NCBI GenBank assembly: GCA_019057735.1
Contig: JAHLWV010000138.1
Coordinates: 1-6,146, forward strand
Length of the DNA: 6,146 nucleotides
Direction of reading: 5' to 3'
DNA from: Promethearchaeota archaeon
GTDB lineage: Archaea > Asgardarchaeota > Lokiarchaeia > Sigynarchaeales > SOKP01
Under the pieces are notes generated by a model. The model did no database searches. It saw nothing but the letters and a program-made list of their open reading frames with translations, and had not been told where the DNA came from. Positions 6,141 through 6,146 of the stretch are shown here, piece by piece. The stretch's first letter is position 1, and every line of letters begins with the position of its first letter. The position numbers were made by a program, and so were the translations under genes.

Positions 6141-6146
6141 AAAGAA

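Overview
The window holds five protein-coding genes from a low-GC prokaryote that is most likely an archaeon. The archaeal signs are a HerA-type ATPase, TATA-like boxes about 26 bases before start codons, start codons with almost no Shine-Dalgarno sequence, and T-rich tracts after genes in place of hairpin terminators. The low GC, the isolated single-gene units and the membrane-anchored alpha/beta hydrolase would fit an Asgard archaeon of the Lokiarchaeia kind. That placement is an impression from gene content and was not tested.

Layout, left to right: (1) the 3' part of a HerA/DUF87-type ATPase gene (+), cut by the left edge just after its Walker A motif, with a long coiled-coil C-terminal tail and three tandem stop codons; (2) a complete M42-family metallo-aminopeptidase (+); (3) a convergent gene (-) for a 12-helix MFS transporter of the oxalate/formate antiporter (OFA) group; (4) a divergent gene (+) for a membrane-anchored alpha/beta hydrolase with a C-terminal block of about eight membrane helices; (5) a small three-helix membrane protein (+) that I do not recognise.

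The genes do not look like one operon. Gaps between them are 35 to 185 bases. The co-directional pairs are separated by T-rich putative terminators and candidate new promoters. The most defensible links are general. The M42 peptidase finishes breakdown of peptides in the cytoplasm, while the OFA transporter, the hydrolase and the small protein are all membrane functions. Genes 4 and 5 could be functionally linked by adjacency and membrane location, but the sequence does not prove it.

I found no RNA gene, CRISPR array, insertion sequence or integration site. No intergenic stretch reaches 300 bases. I see no convincing case for a new multi-gene system here. The points most worth following are the extracytoplasmic hydrolase fused to a polytopic domain, the coiled-coil HerA-like ATPase whose upstream neighbours lie outside the window, and the OFA transporter that seems to lack one of the two charged residues of the oxalate transporter.
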